Shown piece after piece: positions 31,121 through 41,907 of a stretch of 64,000 nt of DNA. The position numbers were made by a program, and so were the translations under genes. The notes beneath the pieces are model-generated. The model was not told the origin of the DNA. It saw only the letters and a program-made list of their open reading frames with translations, and searched no databases. The stretch covers positions 5,597,827-5,661,826 of the forward strand of contig NC_084590.1 of the NCBI RefSeq assembly GCF_033807715.1, given 5' to 3'. This DNA comes from Cololabis saira (taxonomy: Eukaryota > Chordata > Actinopteri > Beloniformes > Belonidae). Each line of letters opens with the position of its first letter. Within the stretch, counting starts at the first letter, position 1.

Positions 31121-32531
31121 TAGCACACATTAGAGTGAAGATGTATTTCTTTTCTTGTTATTATAAACAACACCAGAAAACCAGACACACACAGCTGTTT
31201 AAAAGCACAGCAGAAGTAGTGACATTATTTTGCCACAGGACCATGAAAATATTATAACTGTAATGGCAATCTAACAACAAAAAATGCCATGTGAGGGAAT
31301 TTGAAGACATTTCCAACTCATGCTGGTTCCAAAAAAAGTGGTCCGACAGGGAGCTGCGTTCAACACTTTATTTTACATGTGCAAAGCTTCAAAAAACACC
31401 ACGTACAATACCCGGGTGCTGAATGAGAGGTTAAAAAACAAGCTCGTGTATTATCAGACACATTAGGCTACTGGCGACAGAACAAACCATGCGGACACAC
31501 ACACTCCATGCACGGTTGAAGAACTATGTGGCTTCCCAGCTCCTAATTCCCCTGCACCTGATCACCTGTGTCTCCCTTACCTAACCTCTGATTGACAATT
31601 ACCTCCTATGCCCACTGGTGTGCAGGTGATGCAATGACAACCTCCACCCACACACACACACACAGCACAACTCTAAATTGGCTACAACAACAACCGCAAG
31701 TAAGAAAGCAGTGGAGCATGAAGGTGAAACTTTTCTTTAGTCGCTAGACTGTGAGACTGTGTTAGATTGGGACCAGCTTCATGATACAACATCAAATCCA
31801 TGACTGACTGCATTACAGAGTACATTCATTTCTGCGTATCTTCTCTTCTTCCAGGAGGATCAGTCTTTCCATAACAATGAGCCCTAGTTACGTGAAGGAG
31901 CTCTGGAAGAGGATGGAGAGAGTCTTTGTGGATGGACACAGAGACAAACACGGTACAGAAGAAGATGACAAGGAGGCAGAGGGAGAACAAGGAGGCAGAG
32001 GGAGAACAAGGATGCAAACAGAAGGAGGTCCAGGAGCTCAAACATCAGAGCGTGAGGGATGTGTTGTCTTGATAAACCACGTACGTACAGAGTCAGACTG
32101 GACGGACGGCAGCTTCTCCCTCATCTCCCCACATCAGGAATCTGATACGCCTGCTGGTATTTGTGTTAAAGTTTATGGTGTCGCTTGTTCATCCTGCATC
32201 AGCTTGATTGAACTGTTGGCCTCTTTTGGTTTACTGGAGATTATTACATTTCCTCCTCATGTCACATATCTGTCAACCTGAATCTGTTTGACTTTACGCC
32301 CCCCACCCACTCTCACCTCTTTCTTAGATTAGATTAAACTGTCCTTTATTTCTACCTTAATGGGGAAATTCACTTTTTTTATTGGATCCATCCAATAAAC
32401 AAATAAACAAATAAACAAACAAACAAACAAACAAACAAACAAACAAACAAACAAACAAACAAACAAACAAACAAAGCAGGTATAAAAATGTGTGAGTAGA
32501 GGGAGCAAGAGCACTCTCTGCTGGTTGAAAA

Positions 32532-32575
32532 AGCTTACAGCACCGGGTATTCCCAGGCGGTCTCCCAGCCAAGTC
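32532..32575 (-). pseudogene. Truncated 5S rRNA gene, unit H
   Basis: Only the 3' 44 bases of the gene remain (plus strand agcttacagcaccgggtatt ... cccagccaagt). Box A, the 5' half and the TATA-like box are missing. Unrelated sequence replaces them up to 33059, where the unit's 5' flank resumes. Confidence 0.93.
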
Positions 32576-33059
32576 CCTATGCCGACCAATGGTTGAGCTC
32601 TGTTCAGCAGAGAGAGCGCTCAACCCGCCAATCATTGAGCGCTGTTGAGCAGCAGTGATCGCTCAACCCACCAATCATTGAGCGAGACACGTCTGTACGG
32701 CGGCCATGACAGTCTGACACCTCAGGGGACAGTTTGTAGAACTTCTAAAAGAAAAGAAAAAGGGGTTCAGCTGAGCAAGGCACTTTGGTCACTGGCTGTC
32801 AGTTCATGTGTCCATTTCCATTTTGTATCCATAAAGAGTATTGATTTGAAAGATTTGTTTAAACGTACTTAGTGATTTGCATGATTTAATTTCATCTTTG
32901 CAGTTGTTCCACAGATTAACTCCCTTCACTGATACACAATGGGTTTTGATTTTTGTTCGTACATGCTGTTTTTTAAAATTGCATATTCCCCTGAGATTGT
33001 GTTTATTTTCTTTTATTTGAAACAACTTCTGGATGTCTTGTGGCAACTGATGATGAGCT
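32576..33059. other. Foreign replacement inside unit H
   Basis: This 484-bp block replaces the 5S 5' half and promoter flank. It has three related ~30-bp segments (gctcaacccgccaatcattg and gctcaacccaccaatcattg) at 32586-32685 and a LINE remnant. Confidence 0.8.
32804..33046 (-). pseudogene. LINE C-terminal fragment
   Basis: Minus-strand peptide containing VRTKIKTHCVSVKGVNLWNN and CKSLSTFKQIFQ. This is the 'r...k.s....G..lWN.L....k...sl..FK..lk' signature that ends many fish LINE ORFs. Confidence 0.65.
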
Positions 33060-33184
33060 GATTCACAAGTGGAGGTGGTGGATTGTAGCGGAGCTGAAAC
33101 TCTGCAGCTGCCGTGTGTCGGTGTTTATGAGACACTTCACTCCCACATGTTCACCGGGGGGTTGTTGTCACATTGTGAGTGTCT

Positions 33185-33764
33185 GGAACTGAGTTTAGCC
33201 CGTATGTTCTGTTATTTTCTCAAAATGTGTAGTAATGTCCCATAAAGGACACTACTGTTTAGTCAAAAATGTCAGTGTGAATGGGCTCTAATGGACTCCT
33301 TCATTGCTCCCTGCTGGTCCGTTCTGTTGTGAAAAGGAGTGGTTGGTCGGACCCAGATGTAGGAGAGCAGGAGTTCCCCAAAACAATGATTTATTAACAA
33401 AAAGCAGCGGCTTCCGGGTGCAAAAAGCGCTGCTGAGCAGGATACAAAAAAAACAGAACAAGAACCAAAAACCTGGAACATGGAAAACTACAAAAACCTG
33501 ACATGGGAAACACGGAGGGAGGAAAACAGTAAGGACCAGCAGGGAACAGGGGAAAGACAAGACCAGATAGACCACAAGGGTTAACGAGACACACGTGCAG
33601 ACGATCAGGGCAGATGGGAAACAGGAAAGTCAAACAAGAACTCAAACACAAAGACATGGGGTTCAAAATAATACAGGAAACTACCAAAACCGTAACACCT
33701 GCAGTTCCATCATCTGACCATCCCAGTGTTTACCTACACCTGTCTATGCAGATGCATCTGTAGG
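33185..33764. other. Repeat-like intergenic DNA, no gene
   Basis: The part at 33320-33700 (tttattaacaaaaagcagcg ... accaaaaccgtaaca) has the look of a dispersed fish repeat, but no ends could be matched. Confidence 0.35.
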
Positions 33765-34517
33765 CAGAGCTGGTAGAGTAGCCAAAAATTGTACTCAAGT
33801 AAAAGTACTGTTACTTCAGAATAATATGACTCAAGTAGAAGTAAAAAGTAGTCATCCAAATAATGACTTGAGTAAAAGTAAAAAAGTACTTGGTGAAAAA
33901 ACTACTCAAGTACTGAGTAACTGTTGAGTAACGTCTGATTTATTTTTTTAACACAACCATTCAAACAGACAAAAGTACAAAATAATCATCTTCAGGTAAA
34001 TGAAATCAATAAAATACATTAAAATTAATACAAAATAACAAATAGATTAAATTAAAATAATCTTAAAGTAAATTCAAGTACTTCAAATACATAATAAAAT
34101 AAATAAAATAACAGAATAAAAAAATAAATTAAGCACAAGTAGCACAAAATTTCAAGCCTTTGTACTTTTCTTTTTTGACCAGGCAGAACTAGAACAAACA
34201 GGAACTCATAGAAACTCTGTGTGTGTTTGAGTCTGTGTAAATGTGACAAAACATGCAAAAACAAACATTTTTCCCAAAGAATCACCCAGTGATGTCATGA
34301 GATTGACGCGTACGTGGATAAAAGGGATAAAAGAAAAGTAACAGCTCAACGTAGCCTAATGTAGCGGAGTAAGAGGAACAGTTTCTTCTTCACAAATCTA
34401 CTCAAGTAAAAGTAAAAAGTATAGTGATTCAAAACTACTCCTAAAAGTACAACATTTCCCAAAATTTACTCAAGTAAATGTAACAGAGTAAATGTAACTC
34501 GTTACTACCCACCTCTG
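33765..34517. mobile_element. Intact non-autonomous hAT element
   Basis: The ends are cagagctggtagagtagcc and gttactacccacctctg. The flanking octamer tctgtagg is perfect on both sides (33757-33764 and 34518-34525). The interior is filled with actcaagtaaaagta-type subterminal motifs. It has no transposase frame. Confidence 0.93.
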
Positions 34518-34754
34518 TCTGTAGGATATTTAACCTGTCAGTCATGCAAAGTTAACAAAGTCACATGTTCATTAATTTTGGATTTAATTGAAAGCTGACA
34601 TGCAGTCCAGTTGTCTGACCACCTCAGTGTTTGCTTTCTACACCTGTTTATGAAGGAATGAATGTGTATATTTTGTCTTATGTAATGTTGACAGTACATT
34701 TATGCCTTTCCTCTCTTTCCCTCCTCCTATCTCCCTCCTCTTTTCTTCCTCCAC

Positions 34755-35100
34755 CCAGCTGGTCTTCAGCAGGAGGATCCCCCCTTATGCTCCAGGTCCT
34801 GGTCCAGGTTTCTACCTCATTATGGTCCTGGTCCAGGTTTCCCCCTTATGATCCAGGTCCTGGTGCAGGTTTCCCCCTTATGATCCAGGTCCTGGTCCAG
34901 GTTTCTTCCTCCTGAAGGGGAGTTTTTCTTGCCACTGTTTGACTTAAGGTTTTTCCCCCACTAAGGGAGTTTTACTTGCAATAGTTGCATTAATATTTGT
35001 TCAAGGTTCATGCCTTTGGTCTCTGAAAAGCGCCTAGAGATTATTTGTATTCTATTAGATGCAATATTGAAAAGTTGAATTGAATTTCATGCACTCTGAA
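34755..35100 (+). mobile_element. LINE 3'-end/untranslated tail
   Basis: A short tandem ccaggtcctggtccaggttt (about 34795-34905) is followed by gaaggggagtttttcttgcc and gaaaagcgcctagagattat. This composition is typical of fish L2-type LINE 3' regions. No coding part. Confidence 0.55.
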
Positions 35101-36095
35101 TCATGTTGTTGTTGAATTGTGCTATAGAAAAAAACTTGCCTTGCCTTGAATGGACAGTTTTTCTGTTATATTGTACAGAAAAAGAACTATGCGAATTTTG
35201 AAAAGTGGCATTTTAATGACGATAGGATATAAAATTAAAATTGGATTTTGAAGATTCTAAGTACTTTTTGCTCAGGTGTGTTCATATAGTTGGTGAAAAT
35301 GAAAAAAAAAGTGCTGAACAAAAAGACACTATATTGTACATTTTTACAGTTTCTATATGTTTTAACATAGTTGTGTTTGGAAAGCAGCTTAGATGCTCTG
35401 AATTCTAAGGGTTAACCGAAGGGTGAAAATAAATAAATAAATAAAAAACTGAGAAAAGTGGCACCAATTTGTGTTGCATAAATTCAAAATTGATTCAAAA
35501 ATGCATAAAACTCAACAATATTATAATTTTACAGTATAAAAATGATTGCACCATGCTCATTTATTCAGGTCTGAAAACTGGGCTCCATATCCATATCAGT
35601 GAGCAGTGGAATGAATGGCTATTTGTGGTTATATAACAGTAACAGTTGCCCTTTGGTCGGCTGAGGAACTGAAGGACATTTGGACCAGAAAACAGCAGAT
35701 AAATCTCGAGTTAACATCACAACCCCCCAGCTCTTGTCATGAATATAGTTGCTGAGGGTATGAAAAGTGAGTTAATGATTAATCTGCTTTAGACCTTTCT
35801 CCAACCTGTAAAATGAATCATTAGGTGCTTGGTTTTAATGTGCTGACAGACGTGTTTTTTTTTGCTTTGACGAAGAACTATAGGGTTTTAATGAGGGTCC
35901 AAGGTAGTCTGTAATCATGCCTTTTCTGGTTTTGTGCACATGTTCGTCAATCAACACCAGTCAGCCCTGTTCAACTGGCATTTTTAGTCCTACATCCTTA
36001 AATGGTAAATGCCATAGGTTTTTTGAAGCCTCCTATAGCTGAACGTGTACACTTTAATTACATCTTGTACATCTGGTCCTTACAAACACCAGGAA
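35101..36095. other. Intergenic DNA without recognised feature
   Basis: AT-rich unique-looking sequence. No gene or element structure seen. Confidence 0.45.
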
Positions 36096-38640
36096 ACTGG
36101 ACCACATTACACCAGGAAACTGGACCATATTACACCAGGAAACTGGATCATATTACACCAGGAAACTGGACCATATTACACCAGGAAACTGGACCATATT
36201 ACACCAGGAAACTGGACCATATTACACCAGGAAACTGGACCACATTACACCAGGAAACTGGACCATATTACACCAGGAAACTGGACCATATTACACCAGG
36301 AAACTGGATCATATTACACCAGGAAACTGGACCATATTACACCAAGAAACTGGACCACATTACACCAGGAAACTGGACCATATTACACCAGGAAACTGGA
36401 CCATATTACACCAGGAAACTGGACCACATTACACCAGGAAACTGGACCACATTACACCAGGAAACTGGACTATATTACACCAGGAAACTGGACCACATTA
36501 CACCAGGAAACTGGACCATATTACACCAGGAAACTGGACCATATTACACCAGGAAACTGGACCATATTACACCAGGAAACTGGACCATATTACACCAGGA
36601 AACTGGACCACATTACACCAGGAAACTGGACCACATTACACCAGGAAACTGGACCATATTACACCAGGAAACTGGACCATATTACACCAGGAAACTGGAC
36701 CATATTACACCAGGAAACTGGACCATATTACACCAGGAAACTGGACCATATTACACCAGGAAACTGGACCACATTACACCAGGAAACTGGACCATATTAC
36801 ACCAGGAAACTGGACCATATTACACCAGGAAACTGGACCATATTACACCAGGAAACTGGACCACATTACACCAGGAAACTGGACCATATTACACCAGGAA
36901 ACTGGACCATATTACACCAGGAAACTGGACCACATTACACCAGGAAACTGGACCATATTACACCAGGAAACTGGACCATATTACACCAGGAAACTGGACC
37001 ATATTACACCAGGAAACTGGACCATATTACACCAGGAAACTGGACCATATTACACCAGGAAACTGGACCACATTACACCAGGAAACTGGACCACATTACA
37101 CCAGGAAACTGGACCATATTACACCAGAAACTGGACCATATTACACCAGGAAACTGGACCATATTACACCAGGAAACTGGACCATATTACACCAGGAAAC
37201 TGGACCACATTACACCAGGAAACTGGACCATATTACACCAGGAAACTGGACCATATTACACCAGAAACTGGACCATATTACACCAGGAAACTGGACCATA
37301 TTACACCAGGAAACTGGACCATATTACACCAGGAAACTGGACCATATTACACCAGGAAACTGGACCATATTACACCAGGAAACTGGACCATATTACACCA
37401 GGAAACTGGACCACATTACACCAGGAAACTGGACCATATTACACCAGGAAACTGGAACACATTACACCAGGAAACTGGACCACATTACACCAGGAAACTG
37501 GACCACATTACACCAGGAAACTGGACCATATTACACCAGGAAACTGGACCACATTACACCAGGAAACTGGACCACATTACACCAGGAAACTGGACTATAT
37601 TACACCAGGAAACATGACCATATTACACCAGGAAACTGGACCACGTTACACCAGGAAACTGGACCATATTACACCAGGAAACTGGACCATATTACACCAG
37701 GAAACTGGACCACATTACACCAGGAAACTGGACCATATTACACCAGGAAACTGGACCACATTACACCAGGAAACTGGACCATATTACACCAGGAAACTGG
37801 ACCACATTACACCAGGAAACTGGACCATATTACACCAGGAAACTGGACCATATTACACCAGGAAACTGGAACACATTACACCAGGAAACTGGACCACATT
37901 ACACCAGGAAACTGGACCACATTACACCAGGAAACTGGACCATATTACACCAGGAAACTGGACCATATTACACCAGGAAACTGGACCACGTTACACCAGG
38001 AAACTGGACCATATTACACCAGGAAACTGGACCATATTACACCAGGAAACTGGACCACATTACACCAGGAAACTGGACCATATTACACCAGGAAACTGGA
38101 CCACATTACACCAGGAAACTGGACCATATTACACCAGGAAACTGGACCACATTACACCAGGAAACTGGACCATATTACACCAGGAAACTGGACCATATTA
38201 CACCAGGAAACTGGAACACATTACACCAGGAAACTGGACCACATTACACCAGGAAACTGGACCACATTACACCAGGAAACTGGACCATATTACACCAGGA
38301 AACTGGACCACATTACACCAGGAAACTGGACCACATTACACCAGGAAACTGGACCACATTACACCAGGAAACTGGACCATATTACACCAGGAAACTGGAC
38401 CATATTACACCAGGAAACTGGACCACATTACACCAGGAAACTGGACCATATTACACCAGGAAACTGGACCACATTACACCAGGAAACTGGACCACATTAC
38501 ACCAGGAAACTGGACCACGTTACACCAGGAAACTGGACCACATTACACCAGGAAACTGGACCACATTACACCAGGAAACTGGACCATATTACACCAGGAA
38601 ACTGGACCATATTACACCAGGAAACTGGACCATATTACAC
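36096..38640. repeat. 23-bp minisatellite, about 110 copies
   Basis: The unit is accaggaaactggaccatatt plus ac, with a C/T alternation (cacatt/catatt) and rarer gaacac, cacgtt and ctatatt variants. Two units are 22 bp long (about 37123 and 37262). The variant order shows a 15-unit (345-bp) higher-order copy, 37643-37985 versus 37986-38330. The 23-bp period keeps every plus-strand frame open and produces spurious ORFs of about 900 codons. Confidence 0.97.
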
Positions 38641-38790
38641 CGGTCATGAAATCACTACACTGGCTTCCAGTGAGTCAAAGGATAGAGTTTAAAATCTTAC
38701 TGCTGGTCTACAAAGACCTGAATGGTCTGGGACCAAAATCCATGCTGGATCTGTTAGTTCCTATGAAGCTCCCAGACCCCTGAGACTATT
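38628..38790 (+). pseudogene. L2-type LINE C-terminal fragment
   Basis: DHITPVMKSLHWLPVSQRIE then FKILLLVYKDLNGLGP. This is the 'HITPVLKSLHWLPV..RI.FKILLL.YKAL.G..P' motif of L2-clade LINEs. The codons for LDHITP are part of the last minisatellite unit, so the two are continuous. Confidence 0.85.
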
Positions 38791-38799
38791 TGATGATCT

Positions 38800-39715
38800 A
38801 AGGGATCTGTCCGGTATGTATTCAGCATGTCAACCATGTAGGAGGGAGCTAAGCCATTCATAGATTTAAAGACAATAAGAAGTACTTTAAAATCTACTCT
38901 TTGTTTAACAGGGAGCCAGTGAAGAGAGGATAAAACAGGAGTGATGTGTTCATACCTCTTGGTTTTGGTTAGAATTCAGGCTGCAGCATTTTGAATAAGC
39001 TAGAGTTTATGTAACATTTGCTTTGTCAGTCCTGCAAAAAGTGCATTGCAATAATCTAATCTACTGGAGATAAAGGCATGAACCAACTTTTCAGAGTCTG
39101 ATTGTGACAGAAAGCATCTTACTTTAGATATATTTTTGAGATGATAGAAGGCAGTCCTTAAGACATTAACTATGTGTTTCTGGAGGTTAAGATCAGCATC
39201 TAAAATAACACCCAAGTTTTTGACAAGTTCACAAGGTTTTACTGACAGAGGAGTTAATAGAGGGAGAATATGTTGCCTCAAAGCACTTGGACCAATTAAA
39301 AGAATCTCTGTTTTTTCCTCATTCAGCTTTAAAAAGTTTGTTACCATCCAATACTTGATATCTGTAATGCATTGAATGAGGTCATTGACTGGGCTCAAAT
39401 GATCGGCAGTAACAGATACATATAATTGTGTGTCATCAGCATAAGAATGATATTGAATGCCGAATGATGGACCCAAGTGGTAACATATACAAATTGAAAA
39501 GTAGGGGACCTAGAATTGACCCTTATGGGACTCCATATTGAATGCTGACATTATCAGATTTCTGCCGACCGAAACAGAGAAAGATCTACCACTTAGATAT
39601 GATGAAAACCAGTTAAGAACTGTTTACTCTGAGGCCCAAAGACTGTTCAAGGCGCTGAAGTAGAAAGACATGGTCTACAGTATCAAAAGCTGCACTAAGG
39701 TCGAGAAGTTACAAA
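38800..39715 (-). pseudogene. L2-type LINE reverse-transcriptase fragment
   Basis: Minus strand. Near 39700 there is LLDLSAAFDTVDHVFLLQRL-like coding, broken. Then come HSYADDTQLYVSVTADHLSP (39450), NLGVILDADLNLQKHI and SSRLDYCNALFAGLTK. Several frameshifts. It lies tail-to-tail with the plus-strand fragment at 38628. Confidence 0.85.
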
Positions 39716-39752
39716 AGTGTCTGCACGTCCCATGTATTATATACAGTATATA

Positions 39753-39840
39753 TACATACATACATACATACATACATACATACATACATACATACATACA
39801 TACATACATACATACATACATACATACATACATACATACA
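39753..39840. repeat. (CATA)n microsatellite
   Basis: About 22 tandem catacata units directly beside the Tc1 end at 39841. Confidence 0.97.
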
Positions 39841-41120
39841 GTGCCTTGCGAAAGTATTCACCCCCCTTGAACTTCGTGACCTTTTGCCACATTTCAGGCT
39901 TCAAACATAAAGATATAAAACTGTAATTTTTTGTGAAGAATCAACAACAAGTGGAACACAATCATGAAGTGGAATGAAATGTATTTCAAACTTTTTTAAC
40001 AAATAAAAAACTGAAAAATTGGGCGTGCAAAATTATTCACCCCCCTTAAGTTAATACTTTGTAGCGCCACCTTATGTTGCGATTACAGTAGTAAGTTGCT
40101 TGGGGTATGTCTCTATCAGTTTTGCACATCGAGAGACTGAACTTTTTGCCCATTCCTCCTTGCAAAACAGCTGGAGCTCAGTGAGGTTGGATGAACAGCA
40201 GTTTTCAGTTCATTCCACCATGATGCTGCCACCACCATGTTTGACAGTGGGGATGTTGAGGGTGATGAGCTGTGTTGCTTTTACGCCAAACATAACGTCT
40301 TGCATTGTTGCCAAAAAGTTTGATTTTGGTCTGATCTGACCAGAGCAGCTTCTTCCACATGTTTGCTGTGTCTCCCAGTTGGCTTGTGGCAAACTTTAAA
40401 CAACACTTTATATGGATATCTTTAATAAATGGCTTTCTTCTTGCCACTCTTCCATAAAGGCCAGAATTGTGCTGTATACGACTGATTGTTGTTGTATGGA
40501 CAGAGTCTCCACCTCAGCTGTAGGTGACCTCTGACCTCTGCAGTTCATCCAGACTGATTGTTGTCGTATGGACAGAGTCTCCCACCTCAGCTTTAGACCT
40601 CTGCAGTTCCTGCATCCAGAGTGATCACGGGCCTCTTGGCTGCATCTCTGATCAGTCTTCTCCTTGTATGAGCTGAAAGTGTAGAGGGACGGCCAGGTCT
40701 TGGTAGATTTGCAGTGGTCTTATACTCCTTCCATTTCAATATTATTGCTTGTACAGTGCTCCTTGGGATGTTTAAAGCTTGGAAAATCTTTCTGTATCCA
40801 AATCCAGCTTTAAACTTCTCCACAACAGTATCTGGGACCTGCCTGGTGTGTTCCTTGTTCTTCATGATGCTCTCTGCGCTTTAAACGGACGTCTGAGACG
40901 ATCACAGTGCAGGTGCATTTATACGGAGACGTGGTTACACACTGGTGGATTCCATTTATCATCATTAGTCATTTAGGTCAACACTGGATCATTCAGAGAT
41001 CCTCACTCAACTTCTGGACAGAGTTTGCTGCACTGAAAGTAAAGGGGCTGAATAATTTTGCATGTCCACTTTTTCAGTTTTTTAAAAAAGTTTGAAATAT
41101 CCAATACATTTCGTTCCACT
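39840..41120 (-). mobile_element. Degenerate Tc1-like element
   Basis: The left end is cagtgccttgcgaaagtatt. The right arm (gaataattttgcatgtccac ... tttcgttccacttgaag) matches the inverse of 39960-40040 and is cut off near 41120. It contains a broken transposase on the minus strand. Confidence 0.82.
40205..40865 (-). pseudogene. Tc1 transposase remnant
   Basis: The N-terminal helix-turn-helix part (KAGFGYRKIFQALNIPRSTV, GRPSTLSAHTRRRLIRDA) starts at 40865. The first catalytic-Asp region (LLWSDQTKIKLFGNN) is at about 40350. The second Asp and the Glu region are deleted. Frameshifts separate the pieces. Confidence 0.85.
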
Positions 41121-41288
41121 TGAAGTTTTAATTTATTCACAATACCATAATAATAGTTACAATAATACAGTCAAATTAAGTGGGTAGAGTGAATGGGTCC
41201 CCCAAGGAAGCTAGGAAAGCTTATAGGTGGGGGCCCATAGTTCATATAAGGGTAGTGGTACAGTCAATGGTATAACTGCTTGGTATAT

Positions 41289-41289
<1 letters not shown>

Positions 41290-41368
<79 letters not shown>
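41290..41368. repeat. (TA)n microsatellite
   Basis: About 39 TA dinucleotides, about 350 bp upstream of the pipox start codon. Confidence 0.97.
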
Positions 41369-41373
<5 letters not shown>

Positions 41374-41720
41374 GTTGTAGTGGGCTGTTGACAGCGCCTG
41401 AGTCTCTGACAGCTGAGAATCCGACCTGTCATGAGATCATGAGAAAGTTTTCCCTTGTTAAAGACTGTCAGGCACCCATGTCCATTCATGGCTCTCGTCC
41501 TCTCAAGACCCAGGAAAGGGAATATTTCTACAACTAAGAGCACCCTTAAACTCGTACTCAGCTCCCGCGGGATTTGTCCAGGGGATTTCTTTTTCAAGGG
41601 TTCCTCTGTGACAGTACTGAGGGTTGTAAAACTGTCTCCAGGGGCAAAGGTCGGCCCAGGCAGCAGCAGATAAACAGCCACCTGCCTGCCACTGCAGCAC
41701 TAGTTGGAAGTGAAGCCGAC

Positions 41721-41828
41721 ATGATGAGTGGAGAGTTTGACTGCATAGTGATCGGGGCCGGGGTTCAAGGCTCCTTCACGGCCTACGAGCTGGCAAAGAG
41801 GAAGAAGAAGACTCTACTGCTGGAGCAG
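41721..41828 (+). CDS. pipox: pipox exon 1
   Basis: 36 codons from ATG to GAGCAG|GTGAGA, phase 0. It holds the dinucleotide-binding GAGVQG loop. Confidence 0.95.
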
Positions 41829-41876
41829 GTGAGACGAGCAGCTGTAACAGAAGGTTGAACACATACATCATATATC

Positions 41877-41907
<31 letters not shown>

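Larger units (their letters stand above)
11621..33184 (-). repeat. 5S ribosomal DNA tandem array (units A-H)
   Basis: Eight units start at a shared ccctccacccactctcacc-like sequence. A is 11621-15267, B 15268-18100, C 18101-19598, D 19599-22428, E 22429-25776, F 25777-29135, G 29136-32298 and H 32299-33184 (broken). Each has, in plus-strand order: a LINE/SINE-like tail (tagattagattaaactgtcc), an (AAAC)n tract, the 5S gene on the minus strand, a conserved 5' flank, and a variable spacer. B and D are nearly alike (2833 and 2830 bp). C lacks most of the spacer. E and F carry an internal spacer duplication and a long minisatellite. G carries a PIF/Harbinger-like insertion. Confidence 0.95.

Noticed and set aside
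11621..33184. CRISPR array
   Set aside because: Repeats are kilobase-scale rDNA units in a vertebrate genome. The short tandem repeats have no unique spacers.
36002..38783. Two overlapping plus-strand ORFs of about 900 codons
   Set aside because: They are produced by a 23-bp stop-free tandem repeat read in different frames, with identical peptide cycles in each frame. There is no independent evidence of a gene.
41574..41720. Upstream in-frame ATG as the pipox start
   Set aside because: It would add about 49 residues with no family counterpart before the FAD-binding N-terminus. More likely 5' UTR.
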